NCBI RefSeq assembly: GCF_946222045.1
Contig: NZ_CAMILN010000003.1
Span: forward strand, 1-63,480
Direction of reading: 5' to 3'
From: an uncultured Peptoniphilus sp.
GTDB lineage: Bacteria > Bacillota > Clostridia > Tissierellales > Peptoniphilaceae
Length of the DNA: 63,480 nt
In this document: positions 43,947 through 51,922 of the stretch, piece after piece
Layout of the letters: every line of letters starts with the position of its first letter
How positions within the stretch are numbered: the first letter of the stretch is position 1
Notes under the pieces: generated by a model
The model's database searches: none
What the model saw: the letters and a program-made list of their open reading frames with translations, nothing else
What the model was told of the DNA's origin: nothing
Made by a program: the position numbers and the translations under genes

Positions 43947-44900
43947 ATGAGTAACTTACTTATGGGTTTTAATATTGTATCGCCCGTATTTATAGTTTTG
44001 CTACTGGGATACTTTGCAAAACAAAAAGGATACATAGATGACAACTTTGTAGACAGGGGAACCTGGCTTGTTTTTTATATGGCCTTGCCCTTTAAATTGT
44101 TTTACGACATAAAGAATGCCAGGATTGAGTCCCTCCATCCAAAATATGTTGCCTACATATTATTAGGAGTAATATTCGTAATTTTTCTTGCTCTTATAAT
44201 CGGCAAGTCCTTTAGGATCAAAGACAGGAAAAAATTATCTGCCTTTGTTCACTGTGCTTACAGGTCAAACTTTGTTTATGTTGGATTTCCAATTTTAGAT
44301 ATTATTTACAATGGTGCTCCATCAATGGAACACATGATAGTAATAATTGCTTTTGGCCTTACTCTTTACAATATTTCTGCCATTGTCCTCTTGACCTACT
44401 ATTCTGAGTCAGAAGACAAGTCAATTTCTATTTCCAATATACTTTTAAAGATTATTAAAAATCCAATGATTGCTGGTGTAGTCTTTGGTGCGATTTTTAA
44501 TTTTTTACACATACCAGTTTACCAGGGAGTGGACAAGGCAATAGAAATGGTGGCGAAGATTTCCACACCTATGTCACTGATATTAATCGGTGCCAGCCTA
44601 AACTTTGAGTCATCAAAGAGTGACTTTAAGCTTATGTTTACATCAGCTTTTATAAAAACAGTTCTAGCTCCACTAATCCTAGTACCTATAGGAGTTAAGC
44701 TTGGCTTTACTAATATGGAGCTGGGAATAGCCTATGTATTTTGGGCAACACCATGTGCAGCCAACTGCTTTATCTTTACAAAGCAGATGAATTCTGATCA
44801 TGAGTTTGCTTCAAAGGTAATAACCTTGAGCTTTATTATGAGTATTATTACCTATCCTTTGGGTATATCCCTTATGAACTATTTTAATTTGTTGCACTAA
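43947..44900 (+). CDS. AEC family transporter
   Basis: Auxin-efflux-carrier type permease, 317 aa, about ten helices in two halves. LLGYFAKQKGYIDD start, PISLILIGASLNFESS-like text (PMSLILIGASL) in the middle, and a final helix pair. Members move organic acids such as malate. The last codons contain the -35 of the metK leader promoter. Confidence 0.85.
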   Translation: MSNLLMGFNIVSPVFIVLLLGYFAKQKGYIDDNFVDRGTWLVFYMALPFKLFYDIKNARIESLHPKYVAYILLGVIFVIFLALIIGKSFRIKDRKKLSAFVHCAYRSNFVYVGFPILDIIYNGAPSMEHMIVIIAFGLTLYNISAIVLLTYYSESEDKSISISNILLKIIKNPMIAGVVFGAIFNFLHIPVYQGVDKAIEMVAKISTPMSLILIGASLNFESSKSDFKLMFTSAFIKTVLAPLILVPIGVKLGFTNMELGIAYVFWATPCAANCFIFTKQMNSDHEFASKVITLSFIMSIITYPLGISLMNYFNLLH

Positions 44901-45068
44901 AAATTTTTAAGTGCTATAATCAAGCTACAAAATATAAATAATACCTTATTGAGAGTGGTGGAGTGAATGGGCACTGTGAAACCCGGCAACCTAGTTGGTG
45001 CTAAATCCCACAGATTTTTATCTGGAAGATGAGGTTTAATGGTCCTCACTTTTGCGTGGGGATTTTTT
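44892..45068 (+). promoter_or_regulatory. SAM-I riboswitch (S-box) of metK
   Basis: Promoter TTGCAC (44892-44897, inside the end of the AEC gene), 17-base spacer, TATAAT (44915-44920). The aptamer runs 44944-45034: ccttattgagag, gaaacccggcaacc, ggtgctaaatcc, and the closing gaagatgagg. A terminator tcctcac/gtgggga with T7 follows (45043-45067). SAM binding should switch metK off. Confidence 0.95.
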
Positions 45069-45160
45069 TATGGATTAAAATTTAAAAGACTTTACAAATT
45101 TGACTAAATAAAAAGATTCATACATTAAATCAAGGTATTTAAAATGGAGGAAAGAATAAA

Positions 45161-46333
45161 ATGAAAAAATGGCAATTTAGTTCAGAGTCCGTAACAGAAG
45201 GACATCCTGACAAAGTTTGCGACCAAATTTCTGATGCCATCTTAGATAAGATTTTGGCAGAAGATAAAAACGCAAGGGTAGCCTGTGAAACTATGGCATC
45301 CACAGGTATGATAGTTATAACTGGAGAAATCTCAACAGAAACTTATGTAGATTTTGAAAAAACTGCAAGAGAAGTCCTAGAAGATATTGGATATAACAGG
45401 GCTAAGTATGGCTTTGATGGAAACACTTGTGCAGTCCTATCTGCAATCAAGGAACAATCCTCTGACATAGCAATGGGTGTTGACAGGTTTAAGGAAGAAG
45501 GAGTAGATGAACTTGACTCCTTTGGAGCAGGAGACCAAGGAATTATGTTTGGCTTTGCTTGCAACGAAACAGAAGAGCTAATGCCACTTCCAATTTCTCT
45601 TGCCCACAAGTTATCAAGAAGATTAACTGAAGTGAGAAAAAATGGCACATTTGACTACCTAAGACCAGATGGCAAAACTCAAGTTACAGTTGAATATGAA
45701 GAAGATAAACCAGTAAGACTTAAAAATGTTGTAGTTTCATCTCAACATGCTCCAGAAATTTCTATGGAACAAATTAGGGAAGATATAATAAGAGAAGTTG
45801 TAGAAAAAGTTGTTCCAAAAGAATTTATAGACAAGGACACAGAATTTTTCATCAATCCAACTGGAAGATTTGTTATTGGTGGACCAATGGCCGATGCGGG
45901 ACTTACTGGTAGAAAAATAATCGTTGATACCTACGGCGGCTTTGGAAGACATGGTGGTGGAGCTTTTTCAGGTAAAGATCCAACAAAGGTTGACAGATCA
46001 GGTGCCTACTATGCAAGATATATTGCAAAAAACCTAGTGGCAGCAGGATTAGCAGAAAAAGTTGAAATTGGACTTGCCTATGCAATTGGTATTGCAAGAC
46101 CAACTTCAGTTTATGTAGAAACTTTTGGCACTGGCAAATTATCTGACGAAGAAATCGAAAAGATTATTATGGAAAACTTCGACATGAGACCAGCTGCAAT
46201 TATCCGTGACCTTGACCTATTAAGACCAATTTACAGACAAACTGCATCCTATGGTCACTTTGGTAGGGAAGACCTAGACCTTCCTTGGGAAAAGACTGAC
46301 AGAGTAGAAGACCTCAAGAAGTACCTCAAATAA
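45161..46333 (+). CDS. metK: S-adenosylmethionine synthetase
   Basis: Makes SAM from methionine and ATP; 390 aa. GHPDK at 14-18, GAGDQGIMFGFA, and GGFGRHGGGAFSGKDPTKVD (both ATP-site loops) are intact. S-box control upstream. The 320-aa epimerase gene follows after 114 bases with its own ribosome site. Confidence 0.97.
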   Translation: MKKWQFSSESVTEGHPDKVCDQISDAILDKILAEDKNARVACETMASTGMIVITGEISTETYVDFEKTAREVLEDIGYNRAKYGFDGNTCAVLSAIKEQSSDIAMGVDRFKEEGVDELDSFGAGDQGIMFGFACNETEELMPLPISLAHKLSRRLTEVRKNGTFDYLRPDGKTQVTVEYEEDKPVRLKNVVVSSQHAPEISMEQIREDIIREVVEKVVPKEFIDKDTEFFINPTGRFVIGGPMADAGLTGRKIIVDTYGGFGRHGGGAFSGKDPTKVDRSGAYYARYIAKNLVAAGLAEKVEIGLAYAIGIARPTSVYVETFGTGKLSDEEIEKIIMENFDMRPAAIIRDLDLLRPIYRQTASYGHFGREDLDLPWEKTDRVEDLKKYLK

Positions 46334-46447
46334 GACTGTGTTAAAAATTAAATTTAGGGTAAAGTAATAGTAGCGTTTAAAAAAGACTAACTTAGTATGC
46401 TATAATTAAAGAGTAAATTTATTTTTAGAGTCGAGAAGAGGATGGTT

Positions 46448-47404
46448 ATGAAGAAAACTTTTAATTATTTTAGAGCAAACCCATGTGGAAATATAACAGG
46501 ATTTGTTGTAGCTCCTGTATATCCAGGATATAGAAAAGCTTACACAGACTGTATCATGGAACAAATAGATAAGGATGTAGAACAAGTTGGATTTATTTCT
46601 CCTGCCTATGAAGGTGCACCACTTAGGATGGACATGATGGGTGGAGAATTTTGTGCCAACGCAACAAGAGCTTACGGACTTTACTCTGCAGGCTTCTATG
46701 ACACTGATGGACTTGTTGACATAGAAGTTTATGTAAGTGGTCACGAAGGAACAACTGATGTTATTGCAGATGTTGAAAATCAAAAGGCTTATGTGGCTTT
46801 AGATGCTCCTATTGGCAGGGAAAGCCTAACAATAGATGGTAAGGATGCTACACTTATTAAGCTTCCTGGCATTAGCCACCTAATTGTTGAAGCTGAAGAA
46901 GACAAAGACTTTGTTGACAAGGCTCTTGAAGTCCTTAAAAAAGATCACAAGGATGAAGCCTATGGAGTTCTTTTCTTTAATAAGGAAAAATTTGAAATGA
47001 TTCCTTATGTTTATGTAGAAGCTTCTGAAACTTTATTTAGAGAAGGTTCTTGTGGATCAGGAACTGTTGCTATAGTAAATTATATTGAAGATGACATTGC
47101 AAAGCTTGATGAAGATTACAAGATTTCTATTAAGAACCCAGCAGGAGAACTTGAAGTCTTTGTATATGAATTTGAAGACGGCAAGAAGTTCTGTGTAGGT
47201 GGCAAGGTTGAACTTTCTGAAGTGGAAAAGAAATCTATAGAGATTCCTCAAGACGTTGCCCTAGCAGTTATAGCTGAGCACGACAAGATTGTGGAAGAAC
47301 ACAGGAAGAAAATGGCTGAAGAAGAAGCTGAAAAACCAGTTGATGAAAGTGACTTAACTGATGAAGAGCTTAAAATAATGAGAGAAAAATTTGGATTTGA
47401 TTAA
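46448..47404 (+). CDS. DapF-fold amino acid epimerase/racemase
   Basis: 318 aa, two-cysteine epimerase of the diaminopimelate epimerase fold. The paired catalytic cysteines sit in GGEFCANATRA (about 76) and EGSCGSGTVA (about 203). The N-terminal signature is NPCGNITGFVV in place of the usual HGxGND of true DapF, and a charged 35-residue tail is added. No other dap gene is nearby. Histidine racemases (CntK type) and other broad racemases belong to this fold, so the substrate is open. I chose ATG 46448, spaced from aagagg, over 46442. Confidence 0.8.
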   Translation: MKKTFNYFRANPCGNITGFVVAPVYPGYRKAYTDCIMEQIDKDVEQVGFISPAYEGAPLRMDMMGGEFCANATRAYGLYSAGFYDTDGLVDIEVYVSGHEGTTDVIADVENQKAYVALDAPIGRESLTIDGKDATLIKLPGISHLIVEAEEDKDFVDKALEVLKKDHKDEAYGVLFFNKEKFEMIPYVYVEASETLFREGSCGSGTVAIVNYIEDDIAKLDEDYKISIKNPAGELEVFVYEFEDGKKFCVGGKVELSEVEKKSIEIPQDVALAVIAEHDKIVEEHRKKMAEEEAEKPVDESDLTDEELKIMREKFGFD

Positions 47405-47414
47405 TCCTTAAGAG

Positions 47415-47437
47415 GAGGGGGAGACCCCTCTTTTTTT
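47415..47437 (+). terminator. terminator after the epimerase gene
   Basis: gagggg/cccctc with loop gaga and seven T. Confidence 0.88.
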
Positions 47438-47570
47438 ATGTAAACTTTTAACAAAAATTTAAAATAATTTTGGATTTGAAAATAAAAATAAGTTTGAAAT
47501 TAAAATGAAGTTAATAAAAAATTTGAAAACAATTAAAAGTTTATGTGTATAATGTAAGAAGGTGATTAGA

Positions 47571-48488
47571 ATGATAAATGTTGTTGGACTTGGGTCCACT
47601 TCTTCAAGAAACCTTACCCTTGAAGCAGTAAAAATTATGAAAAATGGAAATAAAAATTTTTTGAGGACTGACAGACATGAAGCCCTTTCTTTTTTTGAAG
47701 AAAATAAAATAAAATATGAGTCCTTTGACTACTTGTACAATGAGATGGAAAGCTTTGACGAAGTTTCTAATAAAATTGTAGAAATTTTATTAGAAGAAGC
47801 TAAGGATAAGGATATAAATTACTTTGTACCAGGGACTCCCCTAGTAGCAGAAAAAACTGTTAGGCTCCTAATAGATGAAGAGGCTGATATAAATATTGTA
47901 AATGGGATTTCTTTTATTGAACCAGTTCTTGCTGGAGTGGGAAGAGACGCCGTTGATGGACTCTTATTTTTAGATTCAGATGCAAAGAAATTTGACTTTG
48001 ATACAAGACGAGATACCCTAATAACACAAGTCTACAACAAGAGAATTGCGTCAGATCTTTCCCTCCTTCTTCAAGAAGTTTATAAAGAAGAAGACATGGC
48101 CTATGTAATAACAAACGCTGGACTTGATGATGAGATTGTTAGAAAAGTTGAAATTTATAAACTTCCAAGGATTGATGACTACAACCACCAATCTTGCATT
48201 TACATTCCAAGGACAAGTGGCAAAAATCTTTCAATGATTATGGATAGGCTTGAAGATATTCTGGAAGCAGAAGATATTTATCTAGATGATGAAAATTTCG
48301 AAAAGATAAAAAAACTTTTAATAGAAAACTCTAAGGACTTATCCATGGACTTTGAAAATGAGACAGACATCCTAATTTTATCTATATTATTACTTTTCTT
48401 AAAAGACAGGGAAGGACTAGTGGATTTCCGTGAAATTTATGATGAAATATACAAAAAATTGGATAAAATAGCGATTTTTTTAAAATAA
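47571..48488 (+). CDS. YabN-like tetrapyrrole-methylase domain protein
   Basis: 305 aa. Residues 1-205 match the MazG-linked tetrapyrrole (uroporphyrin-III C/corrin) methylase-like domain: VVGLGSTSSRNLTLEAVKIM, YFVPGTPLVAEKTVRLL, SFIEPVLAGVGRDAVDG. In YabN this is followed by a MazG NTP pyrophosphohydrolase of about 270 aa; here only about 95 residues remain and no MazG ExxE metal motif is evident. ATG at 47571 follows gaaggtg. It lies at the head of the hup-rqcP-tilS region as yabN does in Bacillus. Confidence 0.78.
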   Translation: MINVVGLGSTSSRNLTLEAVKIMKNGNKNFLRTDRHEALSFFEENKIKYESFDYLYNEMESFDEVSNKIVEILLEEAKDKDINYFVPGTPLVAEKTVRLLIDEEADINIVNGISFIEPVLAGVGRDAVDGLLFLDSDAKKFDFDTRRDTLITQVYNKRIASDLSLLLQEVYKEEDMAYVITNAGLDDEIVRKVEIYKLPRIDDYNHQSCIYIPRTSGKNLSMIMDRLEDILEAEDIYLDDENFEKIKKLLIENSKDLSMDFENETDILILSILLLFLKDREGLVDFREIYDEIYKKLDKIAIFLK

Positions 48489-48514
48489 TTGTAGAAAATA
48501 AAGTAAACTTAGGT

Positions 48515-48600
48515 TATAATTGTAACAGTCTTAGCAAAAGAGCCCTTTTAGATCTTGGAATATTAAAGGTTGAGAGGGTCTTAAACTAAGAAAAAGACTA
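48515..48600 (+). promoter_or_regulatory. structured leader of the HU gene
   Basis: TATAAT at 48515-48520. The leader can close cttag (48530-48534) with ctaag (48586-48590). Inside, ccctt at 48543-48548 can pair either with aaagg (48565-48569) or with aggg (48575-48578), giving two exclusive folds. No T-run terminator is present. It matches no riboswitch class I know. Confidence 0.4.
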
Positions 48601-48627
48601 AAGAAAATTCTTCAAGGAGGATATAAA

Positions 48628-48906
48628 ATGAACAAATCAGAATTAGTAGCAAGCATTGCTGAAAAATCAGGTCTTACTAAAAAAGACGCTGAACAAGCTT
48701 TAAACGGATTTATCTCTTCAGTTCAAGAAGCTCTTGCTGACGGAGAAAAAGTTCAATTAGTTGGATTTGGAACTTTCGAAGTTAGACAAAGAAAAGCTAG
48801 AGAAGGAAGAAACCCTAGAAATCCAGAAGAAGTTATTAAAATTCCTGCATCTAAAGCACCAGTTTTCAGATCAGGTAAAGCTCTTAAAGAAGCTGTTAAT
48901 AAGTAA
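48628..48906 (+). CDS. hup: HU family DNA-binding protein
   Basis: 92-aa histone-like protein that bends DNA as a dimer. MNKSELVASIAEKSGLTKKDAE start, the GFGTFEVRQRKAREGRNP arm (about 46-63), and the closing KAPVFRSGKALKEAV are all standard. Narrow codon choice suggests high expression. Strong ggagg site. Confidence 0.97.
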   Translation: MNKSELVASIAEKSGLTKKDAEQALNGFISSVQEALADGEKVQLVGFGTFEVRQRKAREGRNPRNPEEVIKIPASKAPVFRSGKALKEAVNK

Positions 48907-48912
48907 GAAAAG

Positions 48913-48935
48913 AGAAGGCAAGGCCTTCTTTTTTT
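48913..48935 (+). terminator. terminator of the HU gene
   Basis: agaaggc/gccttct, loop aag, then T7. Confidence 0.88.
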
Positions 48936-49003
48936 ATGCCCAAATTTTGCCTAAGTATTGATATTTTCTTCTGTATTTGATATATTCTTACTTGGAGAGG
49001 ATT

Positions 49004-49246
49004 ATGAGATTAGATAAATTTTTAAAGAATTCAAGACTTATAAAAAGAAGGACTGTAGCTAAGGAAGCCTGCGAAAAGGGTCTTGTTGAAATTAACGACA
49101 AGGTTGCCAAGCCATCAGACTCTGTTAACATTGACGATGTTATTTCACTACAACTTGGTGAGAGAAAGGTTAGGGTCAAGGTTAAGGACATTTCTGATGT
49201 AAATTCCAAAAAGGATGCAGAGACTCTTTACGACAGGATAGATTAA
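49004..49246 (+). CDS. rqcP: RqcP (YabO), S4-domain ribosome quality-control factor
   Basis: 80 aa, a single S4 RNA-binding domain: MRLDKFLKNSRLIKRRTVAKEAC, GLVEINDKVAKPS. RqcP works with RqcH on stalled 50S subunits to add C-terminal Ala tails. The ATG at 49004 follows ggagagg; an earlier frame start at 48977 is not needed. It lies before divIC, as in Bacillus. Confidence 0.92.
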   Translation: MRLDKFLKNSRLIKRRTVAKEACEKGLVEINDKVAKPSDSVNIDDVISLQLGERKVRVKVKDISDVNSKKDAETLYDRID

Positions 49247-49285
49247 ATCGAGATTAATCCAAGTGTAAATTAAGAGGAGTTACTT

Positions 49286-49606
49286 ATGAAGGTAAAAAGA
49301 AGAAGATTTCCCTTGGCACTTGCCCTTATTATCCTAGGTTCAGTAATCCTGGGATCAATAAAAATTGGCAAGTCGATTTCTCTTAGGAATCAAAAACTTG
49401 AAATTATTTCTGCCAACAATCAGGAAATTTCTAATTTAAAACTTGAAATAGATAATCTAAATTCTGAACTAGAAAATTCTTCCTCAACTGATTTTATTGA
49501 AAAAGTAGCGAGAGAAGATTTAGGTATGGTTAAACCAAGAGAAGTTATCTATGTTGATAAGAACAAGGATAAAGATAAGATTAATGATTCCCATAAGGAC
49601 ATTTAA
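49286..49606 (+). CDS. divIC: septum formation initiator protein (DivIC/FtsB)
   Basis: 106 aa bitopic protein: basic start, one membrane helix (about 8-27), then a coiled coil (about 30-68, ISNLKLEIDNLNSELEN) and VAREDLGMVKPREVIY, the conserved end of the family. It links the division proteins FtsL and DivIB at the septum. Confidence 0.9.
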   Translation: MKVKRRRFPLALALIILGSVILGSIKIGKSISLRNQKLEIISANNQEISNLKLEIDNLNSELENSSSTDFIEKVAREDLGMVKPREVIYVDKNKDKDKINDSHKDI

Positions 49607-49627
49607 AATAAAATTTAGGAGGAAGTT

Positions 49628-50005
49628 ATGGATTTATCGCCAGGCGATATTGTTGAAGGTGTAGTTACTAAGGTTGCCAAGTTTGGAGCCTTTGTCGATT
49701 TAGAAGATGGCAAAAGTGGTCTAGTACATATTTCTGAAATTGCAGATACTTTTGTAAAGGACATTAATAATCACATTGCTGAAGGTGACGAAGTTAAGGT
49801 TAAAGTCTTAAGCATTGATGAAAAGGGAAAGATTGCCCTATCAATTAAGGATGCTGTTGAAAAAAAGGAAGAACCTAAGGATGAAAAAGTCGATCAAAAG
49901 TTTGAAGACCTTTTGAGCAAATTCCTTAAGGAAAGCAATACTAAGCTTGACGAAGCCAGAGCAAGATACAATCAAAAGACGAAGAAGAAAAATTCTAGAA
50001 ATTAG
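49628..50005 (+). CDS. yabR: S1-domain RNA-binding protein (YabR type)
   Basis: 125 aa. One S1 domain (about 5-75; GDIVEGVVTKVAKFGAFVDL, GLVHISEIAD) and a charged Lys-rich tail. The same protein follows divIC in Bacillus. It binds RNA or ribosomes; the exact role is not fixed. Confidence 0.92.
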   Translation: MDLSPGDIVEGVVTKVAKFGAFVDLEDGKSGLVHISEIADTFVKDINNHIAEGDEVKVKVLSIDEKGKIALSIKDAVEKKEEPKDEKVDQKFEDLLSKFLKESNTKLDEARARYNQKTKKKNSRN

Positions 50006-50006
50006 T

Positions 50007-50046
50007 AGTGGTGACTATCTTTTGATAGTTTGCCACTTTTTTTATT
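50007..50046 (+). terminator. hairpin terminator just before tilS
   Basis: agtgg..actatc pairs with gatagt..ccact around tttt, then T7. It ends only about 8 bases before the tilS ATG. Confidence 0.8.
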
Positions 50047-50053
50047 TTTTATT

Positions 50054-51388
50054 ATGGATAAGATATTTTATGAAAATTTAAAAAAATTAAATATTATAGA
50101 AAAGCATGACAAGCTAAGTCTTGGTGTATCTGGTGGAGCAGACTCCATGTATCTTTTTTATAATTTTATGGATTTAAAGGACGACTGGGACCTTGATATT
50201 ATTGTCTGCCACCTAAACCATGGGATAAGGGAGACTGCCAAAAGAGATGAGGACTTTGTAAGGAAAGTTTGTCAAGATTTTGCTATCAAGTGCATTACTA
50301 AGACAGTAAACATGGATGAATTTGCAAAGAAAGAAAGAATTTCATCAGAAGAGGCTGGAAGGTTTTTGAGGTATGAGTTCTTTAGAGAGAACTCCAGAGG
50401 GAGAAAAATTTTAACAGCCCACAATGCCAATGACAGGGCAGAGACAGTCCTTTTTAATATTATGAGGGGGACAGGCCTAAAGGGCCTTGCTGGGATTTCT
50501 GAAGTCAATGAAGATGTCTTTAGGCCTCTTATTAATATTAGGAGGGAAGAAATAGAAGATTACCTTCATAAGAACAAGCTAGCTTATTTTGATGATGAGA
50601 CAAACTTTGAAGAGATCTACACGAGAAATAAAATTAGGCTGGGGCTTATTCCTGAACTTAAAAAATTTAATCCAGACATAATAAATTCTATACTTAGACT
50701 TTCTGAGAATGCAGAAGAAGCCAATGGACTCATAGAAGAAATCGTAAAGGAAAACTACGACAAGTGCCTGGGGCATAAGCTTATAATTCCTTCTGAAATT
50801 ATAAAGCTTAAAAAATTTATAGGTCAAGAGATAATAAAAAAATACCTAGAAGAAAATTTTTATAAAGAAAATATTTTAAACAGGTCTAACATTCTTGCCA
50901 TTTATGACTTGTGTCTTGGCGAGTCTGGAAGGCAGGTTGACCTTGGAAAGAATATTTATGCGAGAAGGTCCTATGACAAAGTTATTATTGAAAGGTTTGA
51001 AGAGAAAAAAGAAAAATCTACTAAGGACTTAAAACTAGGAACAAATTCAACAGATTTTGGAGAGATTTTTATAAGAAAAGATGGAGAAGAAAGTCATGCC
51101 AATTCCTTTATAAAAGTAATAGACTATGATAAAATAAGGGGTAGTCTTCACATAAGGAAGAGAGCTCCAGGAGATAGGTTTAAAGCTCTTGGGATGAAAA
51201 ATAATAAAAAGCTAAAAGACTATTTTATTGACAGAAAAGTTGACAGACTTTTAAGAGATGAGATAGGCCTTGTGTGTGATGATGAAAAAATTATCTATGT
51301 GCTTGGGATGGATATCTCAGAAGATGTTAAAATAGATAAAAATACAAAGAACAAGCTCGTTTTGGAGGTTAAAAATGTCAGAAATTAA
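50054..51388 (+). CDS. tilS: tRNA(Ile)-lysidine synthetase
   Basis: Puts lysine on C34 of the tRNA-Ile that reads AUA; 444 aa. PP-loop SGGADS at 26-31, HLNHGIRE, and the AHNANDRAET block. The C-terminal substrate domain (about 350-444) is present (KRAPGDRFKALGM). The ATG at 50054 has no Shine-Dalgarno site since the region is the T run of a terminator; a TTG at 50030 inside the hairpin is the only upstream option. Its end overlaps hpt by 14 bases. Confidence 0.93.
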   Translation: MDKIFYENLKKLNIIEKHDKLSLGVSGGADSMYLFYNFMDLKDDWDLDIIVCHLNHGIRETAKRDEDFVRKVCQDFAIKCITKTVNMDEFAKKERISSEEAGRFLRYEFFRENSRGRKILTAHNANDRAETVLFNIMRGTGLKGLAGISEVNEDVFRPLINIRREEIEDYLHKNKLAYFDDETNFEEIYTRNKIRLGLIPELKKFNPDIINSILRLSENAEEANGLIEEIVKENYDKCLGHKLIIPSEIIKLKKFIGQEIIKKYLEENFYKENILNRSNILAIYDLCLGESGRQVDLGKNIYARRSYDKVIIERFEEKKEKSTKDLKLGTNSTDFGEIFIRKDGEESHANSFIKVIDYDKIRGSLHIRKRAPGDRFKALGMKNNKKLKDYFIDRKVDRLLRDEIGLVCDDEKIIYVLGMDISEDVKIDKNTKNKLVLEVKNVRN

Positions 51389-51917
51389 AGAGGTTCTTTA
51401 TTCTGAAGAAGAAATCAAGGAAAAAGTTAAAGAACTTGGCGAGAGAATAAGAGAGGACTACAGGGACAAAAATTTATTACTTCTTGGAATCCTAAAGGGT
51501 TGCGTTCCCTTTATGGCAGATATTATGAGAAGTATTGATCTAGACCTTGAGTACGACTTTATGGATGTTTCCAGCTATCAAGGGACAAGGTCTATGGGTG
51601 AGGTTAGGATCCTAAAGGATATTTCAACTAATATTGTTGATAAGGATATTCTAATTGTTGAAGATATAATAGACACAGGTGTGACACTTTCTTATTTGAC
51701 TAAACTTTTAAGATCAAGAGGAGTAAGGTCTGTTGAAATCGTGACTATGCTTTCTAAACCATCTAGGAGAAAGGTGGACTTGGCTGTAAAATATAATGGA
51801 TATGAAATTGATGACCATTTTGTAATTGGTTATGGAATGGACTATAACGAGAGATTCAGAGGACTTCCTTACATTGGAATATTAGATGAATCTGTCTATT
51901 CTAATAGTGAGGAGTGA
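51375..51917 (+). CDS. hpt: hypoxanthine phosphoribosyltransferase
   Basis: Salvages hypoxanthine/guanine to IMP/GMP; 180 aa. PRPP loop VEDIIDTGVTLSYL (about 95-108) and the GxxxDMDL-like ILKGCVPFMADI. Start ATG inside the tilS end with tggagg upstream. tilS-hpt-ftsH is a widely conserved trio. Confidence 0.95.
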   Translation: MSEIKEVLYSEEEIKEKVKELGERIREDYRDKNLLLLGILKGCVPFMADIMRSIDLDLEYDFMDVSSYQGTRSMGEVRILKDISTNIVDKDILIVEDIIDTGVTLSYLTKLLRSRGVRSVEIVTMLSKPSRRKVDLAVKYNGYEIDDHFVIGYGMDYNERFRGLPYIGILDESVYSNSEE

Positions 51918-51922
51918 TATTA

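Noticed and set aside
50030..50053. TTG start for tilS inside the hairpin
   Set aside because: It adds a hydrophobic octapeptide encoded by the terminator T run; the ATG at 50054 gives the family N-terminus.
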